Of a stretch of DNA of 44,596 bases, positions 42,028-44,596 are shown in pieces. The stretch is from a virus, in IMG/VR virus record IMGVR_UViG_3300045303_000094, positions 1 through 44,596 of that record, one strand, 5' to 3'. Made by a program: the position numbers and the translations under genes. The notes beneath the pieces were generated by a model. The model saw only the letters and a list, made by a program, of their open reading frames with translations. It had not been told where the DNA came from and ran no database searches. Position 1 is the first letter of the stretch; each line of letters begins with the position of its first letter.

Positions 42028-42810
42028 ATGAGAGGTTCTATTACCCTGGTAGTATTGTCTGCTGCTGTGGGTTTAATTGCTCCAACTGCTGCGAGCGCTA
42101 ATCAGCCACAGTCTCCATGCGCACACGGTAATCCCACTGACCTATGCGACCACACAATTGTCGTCGCTGAACCGGCCGGCCTTAACTGTCCGACTGGTGG
42201 TATTAAGATTGTTATTGTGCATGGTGCAGTTGATCCGAATGCAGTAGTACGCACTCAGCGTAACCTGCATCCACCCAAGCATGATCCCGCCGACGAGGTA
42301 TTCTTCGTCTGTAATGGACTGAACGGCGTACCTGGCCCTCCTGGGCCTATTGGCCCGCCTGGCCCGCCTGGGCCTCCTGGCGTGGTAGTAGTAACCGAGC
42401 CTCCCGGTGTAAACTGTATTGCCGGTGGCGTCAAGATCACTACTGCTGAGGGTACATTCTTTGTGTGTAATGGCGTGCCTGTACCCACCCCACAGTCCTG
42501 CATCTCGCAACGTGTTGCGCGCTGGCATCTTGTGGTGCGTAAGTCTGTGCGGGTAAGTAGGGTACGCTTCAGCTTTAACGGTAGACGTACCACGTTCACT
42601 ACTCGCAAGTTCCAGCGTAGACATTACTTCGTACGCATTGATATGCGTGGGCTACCGCCGGGTGTGTATGGCGCTCGTATTCGTTACAACCTTCGCCGCG
42701 CCGGTAGTCGTACCGTTCGACCACTAACGAAGGTGCATCTGTATCGGATCGGTTGTCCCGGTCAGTATGGGCCGGGTGGATTAAACGTCACTGAACTGAC
42801 GGTGCTGTAG
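42028..42810 (+). CDS. Secreted collagen-like protein with NCP/CNG repeats
   Basis: 260 residues; AAGGAG before ATG 42028. Signal peptide 1-24 (hydrophobic core, AASA cleavage). Two copies of a disulphide-type unit: GLNCPTGGIKI...VFFVCNG (51-97) and GVNCIAGGVKI...FFVCNG (127-149). Between them are six to seven Gly-X-Y triplets (100-118), collagen-like. The C-terminal domain of about 100 residues (RWHLVVRKSVRVSRVRFSFNG... RIDMRGLPPGVYGARIRYNL... YRIGC) resembles beta-sandwich domains of Thermoleophilia secreted proteins. Possibly a late surface protein that alters the dying cell or an exclusion factor. Confidence 0.72.
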   Translation: MRGSITLVVLSAAVGLIAPTAASANQPQSPCAHGNPTDLCDHTIVVAEPAGLNCPTGGIKIVIVHGAVDPNAVVRTQRNLHPPKHDPADEVFFVCNGLNGVPGPPGPIGPPGPPGPPGVVVVTEPPGVNCIAGGVKITTAEGTFFVCNGVPVPTPQSCISQRVARWHLVVRKSVRVSRVRFSFNGRRTTFTTRKFQRRHYFVRIDMRGLPPGVYGARIRYNLRRAGSRTVRPLTKVHLYRIGCPGQYGPGGLNVTELTVL

Positions 42811-43053
42811 TCAGTAATGGGATTGAGGAATAGTATCATCCTGTTCATTGTGTTGCTCATTGGTATCTGGGTGTTTAGTCGCTAATGCTTCTCTTGCTTG
42901 TATCCTATGATGTAGGGCACCATCACCAGCAGTAAATGCTAATAGATGTTCACCTGTAAATGGAGCATCATCACCGAGAGCAGAGCAATAGCCGTGCATC
43001 CAGATAGACATTTCCCTTAGTAACACTCTAGCTTTAGCATCATCAAAGACCAT
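42811..43053 (-). CDS. Hypothetical protein, leftward, end of late operon
   Basis: 80 residues; AGGAGG 6 nt before ATG 43053. Helical N-terminal half (FDDAKARVLLREMSIWMHGY), then a polar His/Asp/Gln-rich tail. It stops directly against the late operon end and is convergent with it. Upstream lies the bidirectional terminator, so it needs its own promoter between 43054 and 43106 or read-through. Not recognised. Confidence 0.62.
   Translation of the reverse strand: MVFDDAKARVLLREMSIWMHGYCSALGDDAPFTGEHLLAFTAGDGALHHRIQAREALATKHPDTNEQHNEQDDTIPQSHY
42817..42885 (+). CDS. 22-residue membrane peptide, doubtful
   Basis: ATG 42817, 7 nt after the collagen-like gene stop: MGLRNSIILFIVLLIGIWVF then SR and TAA, a classic single-helix peptide. 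It lies antisense to the end of the 42811-43053 gene and has only a weak ribosome site, so one of the two may be spurious. Confidence 0.35.
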   Translation: MGLRNSIILFIVLLIGIWVFSR

Positions 43054-43069
43054 AGTTCCTCCTATAGCG

Positions 43070-43106
43070 AAAACCCCGGTAAGTCTTCTATGCTTACCGG
43101 GGTTTT
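43070..43106. terminator. Bidirectional rho-independent terminator
   Basis: AAAACCCCGGTAAG (43070-43083) and CTTACCGGGGTTTT (43093-43106) with a 9-nt loop; A/T runs on both flanks. Ends the leftward replication arm, and also stops rightward late transcription. Confidence 0.9.
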
Positions 43107-43209
43107 CTAATGGGCACCGCGTTGCGACGAACGTTCACTTACTAGTGTTCCCGATTATGTTTTGTTCAGGGTTGTGGGATTCTGTTGTTTTGTCTGCGGT
43201 CGTTTACAG

Positions 43210-43512
43210 TCAGGCGGGAGCATTAGCCTGATCCCCACTGTCAACATCAAATAGATTCTGTTGTTCTTCCATCATGATCTGAACAGTAACGTAACGCCAA
43301 CCATCCTCCCATTTACCCTCCTTCTTAATGGCATCGTTCAATTCGCCGGCTCTATTGATTGCTTTGGCATAGCCAGCTATTGTAACGTCCTCTTTATTCG
43401 CCTGAAGGAATGGGCCTTCCTCTACTTTGACTGCCTGCTTATAGCCTGGATCCATCGGGTCAGGTCTATACTCAATACGGATTAACCGTAGCTTATAGCG
43501 TATGACTTTCAT
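43210..43512 (-). CDS. Hypothetical protein
   Basis: 100 residues; start ATG 43512, ribosome site weak. Basic beta-rich N-terminus (MKVIRYKLRLIRIEYRPDP), helical centre (VTIAGYAKAINRAGELNDAI), acidic tail NLFDVDSGDQ. Not recognised. Last gene of the replication arm, about 100 nt before the terminator. Confidence 0.68.
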   Translation of the reverse strand: MKVIRYKLRLIRIEYRPDPMDPGYKQAVKVEEGPFLQANKEDVTIAGYAKAINRAGELNDAIKKEGKWEDGWRYVTVQIMMEEQQNLFDVDSGDQANAPA

Positions 43513-43560
43513 CCGTGATTCAACTTCATGCCAGGTACATTAGCCATAGTGGTAAACTTC

Positions 43561-44007
43561 CTAATCTTCCCATGTCGGAAGTACCATACTCTTGGGCTGT
43601 TGGTTAATAGGATCTTCTGATTCCGCGGCCTTGCGTAGAGCAGTCCACTCGGCGTGGGACATGGCGTTGCCGGGGTGCTGTTTACACTGACCACACGAAT
43701 AGTACCCGCTTGAGCTTGGGAGATATCCGAATCCATTACATGCCTCGCATGGTGGTGGGTAGTGTGCGGGTCGCCAGCTAGGATCTTTCTCGCATCCCAT
43801 TAGCGGGCGAATAAGATCGACTTCATCTTTCTCGATGGTAATATACCCAGCAGGACGGTAGCCACCCTTACTGCGGAGAGTACCCATATGCTTTCTATTA
43901 CCTTGAGCAAACTCTCTACGCGAGCAACGGACGCACATCTTAGATCGTACCTGCTTTTCTCTTTCCTTACACTTAGGGCACAGTTCTTTAGGGTATACTC
44001 TAGGCAC
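43561..44007 (-). CDS. Zinc-finger protein with DnaJ-like Cys pairs
   Basis: 148 residues from GTG 44007, overlapping the helicase stop by 8 nt. Four Cys pairs: CPKCKEREK, CVRCSRREF, CEACNGFGYLP and CGQCKQHPG. The second pair of motifs (CxxCxGFG...CGQC) resembles DnaJ-type zinc fingers. Basic between them. Coupling with helicase suggests a replication accessory (for example DNA-binding or loader partner), by position only. No HNH motif found. Confidence 0.7.
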   Translation of the reverse strand: MPRVYPKELCPKCKEREKQVRSKMCVRCSRREFAQGNRKHMGTLRSKGGYRPAGYITIEKDEVDLIRPLMGCEKDPSWRPAHYPPPCEACNGFGYLPSSSGYYSCGQCKQHPGNAMSHAEWTALRKAAESEDPINQQPKSMVLPTWED

Positions 44008-44596
44008 GACGTTCTTCTAGCCGTAGACCTTCTGTATAACTGAGCATAGCTCTGGCACCTGTTTCACCATGTCGGTTTTTAGCGATCTTCATCATTACCG
44101 ATCCTCTATCTTTCCACAGTAAGAGGACACGATCAGCGGCCTCCTCAATAGCGCCACTATCGCGGAGCATATCCAGGTGTGGTTCCTCGTATCCATCGCC
44201 TGCCTCTCTACTGAGTTGGGCAAGAGCAAGGATCGGTTTGTATATCTGCTTGGCAATAGTCTTGAGCTGGCGTGCGTTCTCACTGGCACGCTCATATGAC
44301 ATTGCGTTCTTATGTCCCTCCCATTTTAACAGGCCAAGGTAGTCCACGACCAACAAGTCGGGATCGAACCCGTTTGACTGACATTGCTTGATGACCATTG
44401 GTATCTGATTAAGTGACAATGGCAAGTCATATATTCGTATGTTATCCAGGTGAACAAGGTTCTCACGTACATCGCTGATGTTTAGTAGCTCATGCTGTAG
44501 ACGCATGTTACGTGGGGAGATAGACATTACCTGTGATGCTACTCGCTCGGCTATCTCGGGTGCTGTCATTTCCATAGTGCAGACCAGGCTCTTAAT
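44000..44596 (-). CDS. dnaB-like: DnaB-family replicative helicase, C-terminal part
   Basis: Continuation of the helicase gene that starts at 844; positions 44470-44596 duplicate 1-127. This part carries the conserved DnaB ATPase motifs: MEMTAPEIAERV after Walker A, Walker B LLVVDYLGLL, the sensor segment LAQLSREAGDGYEEP, and the H4-like block SGAIEEAADRVLLLWKD, ending in the KNRHGETG segment typical of DnaB C-termini (KNRxGxTG). The stop overlaps the start of the next leftward gene (44007) by 8 nt, which implies translational coupling. Confidence 0.95.
   Translation of the reverse strand: MKSLVCTMEMTAPEIAERVASQVMSISPRNMRLQHELLNISDVRENLVHLDNIRIYDLPLSLNQIPMVIKQCQSNGFDPDLLVVDYLGLLKWEGHKNAMSYERASENARQLKTIAKQIYKPILALAQLSREAGDGYEEPHLDMLRDSGAIEEAADRVLLLWKDRGSVMMKIAKNRHGETGARAMLSYTEGLRLEERRA
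44470..44596. repeat. 127-bp terminal direct repeat (second copy)
   Basis: Exact copy of positions 1-127; see that entry. Within it the helicase frame reads on without interruption, so the two window ends join into one gene. Confidence 0.95.

Noticed and set aside
42340-42390. Collagen-like Gly-X-Y as evidence of a tail fibre
   Set aside because: The protein has a signal peptide and lies after the lysis genes, so an exported protein is more likely than a fibre.

Overview
The window looks like a complete, circularly closed tailed-phage genome. Positions 1-127 are repeated exactly at 44470-44596, so the unique length is about 44,469 bp and the DnaB-type helicase gene runs across the join. The gene set (terminase, portal, scaffold-like protein, DUF5309/SU10-type capsid protein, head-tail adaptor, nozzle-type tail tube protein, a 2,463-residue probable ejection protein, no tape-measure, sheath or tail-tube gene) points to podovirus morphology. 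The host is probably an actinobacterium. Three DUF6197-type proteins and several CxCGW mini zinc proteins support this. A secreted collagen-like protein near the lysis genes has NCP...CNG repeats and an RGLPPGVY-type C-terminal domain that resemble Thermoleophilia/Solirubrobacterales secreted proteins; that narrower host guess is inference.

Layout. (1) Leftward replication/recombination arm, from about 4076 down through position 1 and on to 43210: Cas4/RecB-like nuclease, small acidic Cys-rich protein, Sak4-like ATPase, HNH endonuclease wedged between genes, DUF669/SSB-like protein, hypothetical protein, DnaB-like helicase, zinc-finger protein and a small protein, ended by a bidirectional hairpin at 43070-43106. 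(2) A short rightward cassette at 4282-5071: two small proteins, then two tRNA-like sequences that bracket and overlap a 63-codon ORF, closed by strong hairpins at 5074-5175. (3) A second leftward accessory arm at 15511-5184: about 25 small, tightly overlapping genes (DUF6197 paralogs, zinc-ribbon proteins, an AbrB-like regulator, HTH-like protein, many 28-36-residue membrane peptides), interrupted by hairpin-rich non-coding stretches at 11.67-12.39 kb and 14.47-15.06 kb. (4) A long rightward late operon at 15830-42885: packaging, capsid, tail, ejection proteins, then a lytic transglycosylase/M23 fusion, an amidase, a holin-like protein, a micro membrane protein and the collagen-like secreted protein.

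The DNA metabolism genes form a coherent unit: helicase, ssDNA-binding protein, Sak4 annealing/recombinase and exonuclease. I see no DNA polymerase, primase, integrase or repressor of the CI type, so replication probably uses the host polymerase and lysogeny is not evident. The most unusual locus is 4725-5071. There an Ile(GAU)-like tRNA relic and a second tRNA with a 34-nt enlarged anticodon loop flank a small ORF whose start codon lies in the T-loop of the first and whose stop codon lies at the D-arm of the second. Start sites marked below as re-chosen were set by Shine-Dalgarno spacing. Coordinates of features I placed by hand may be off by a base.
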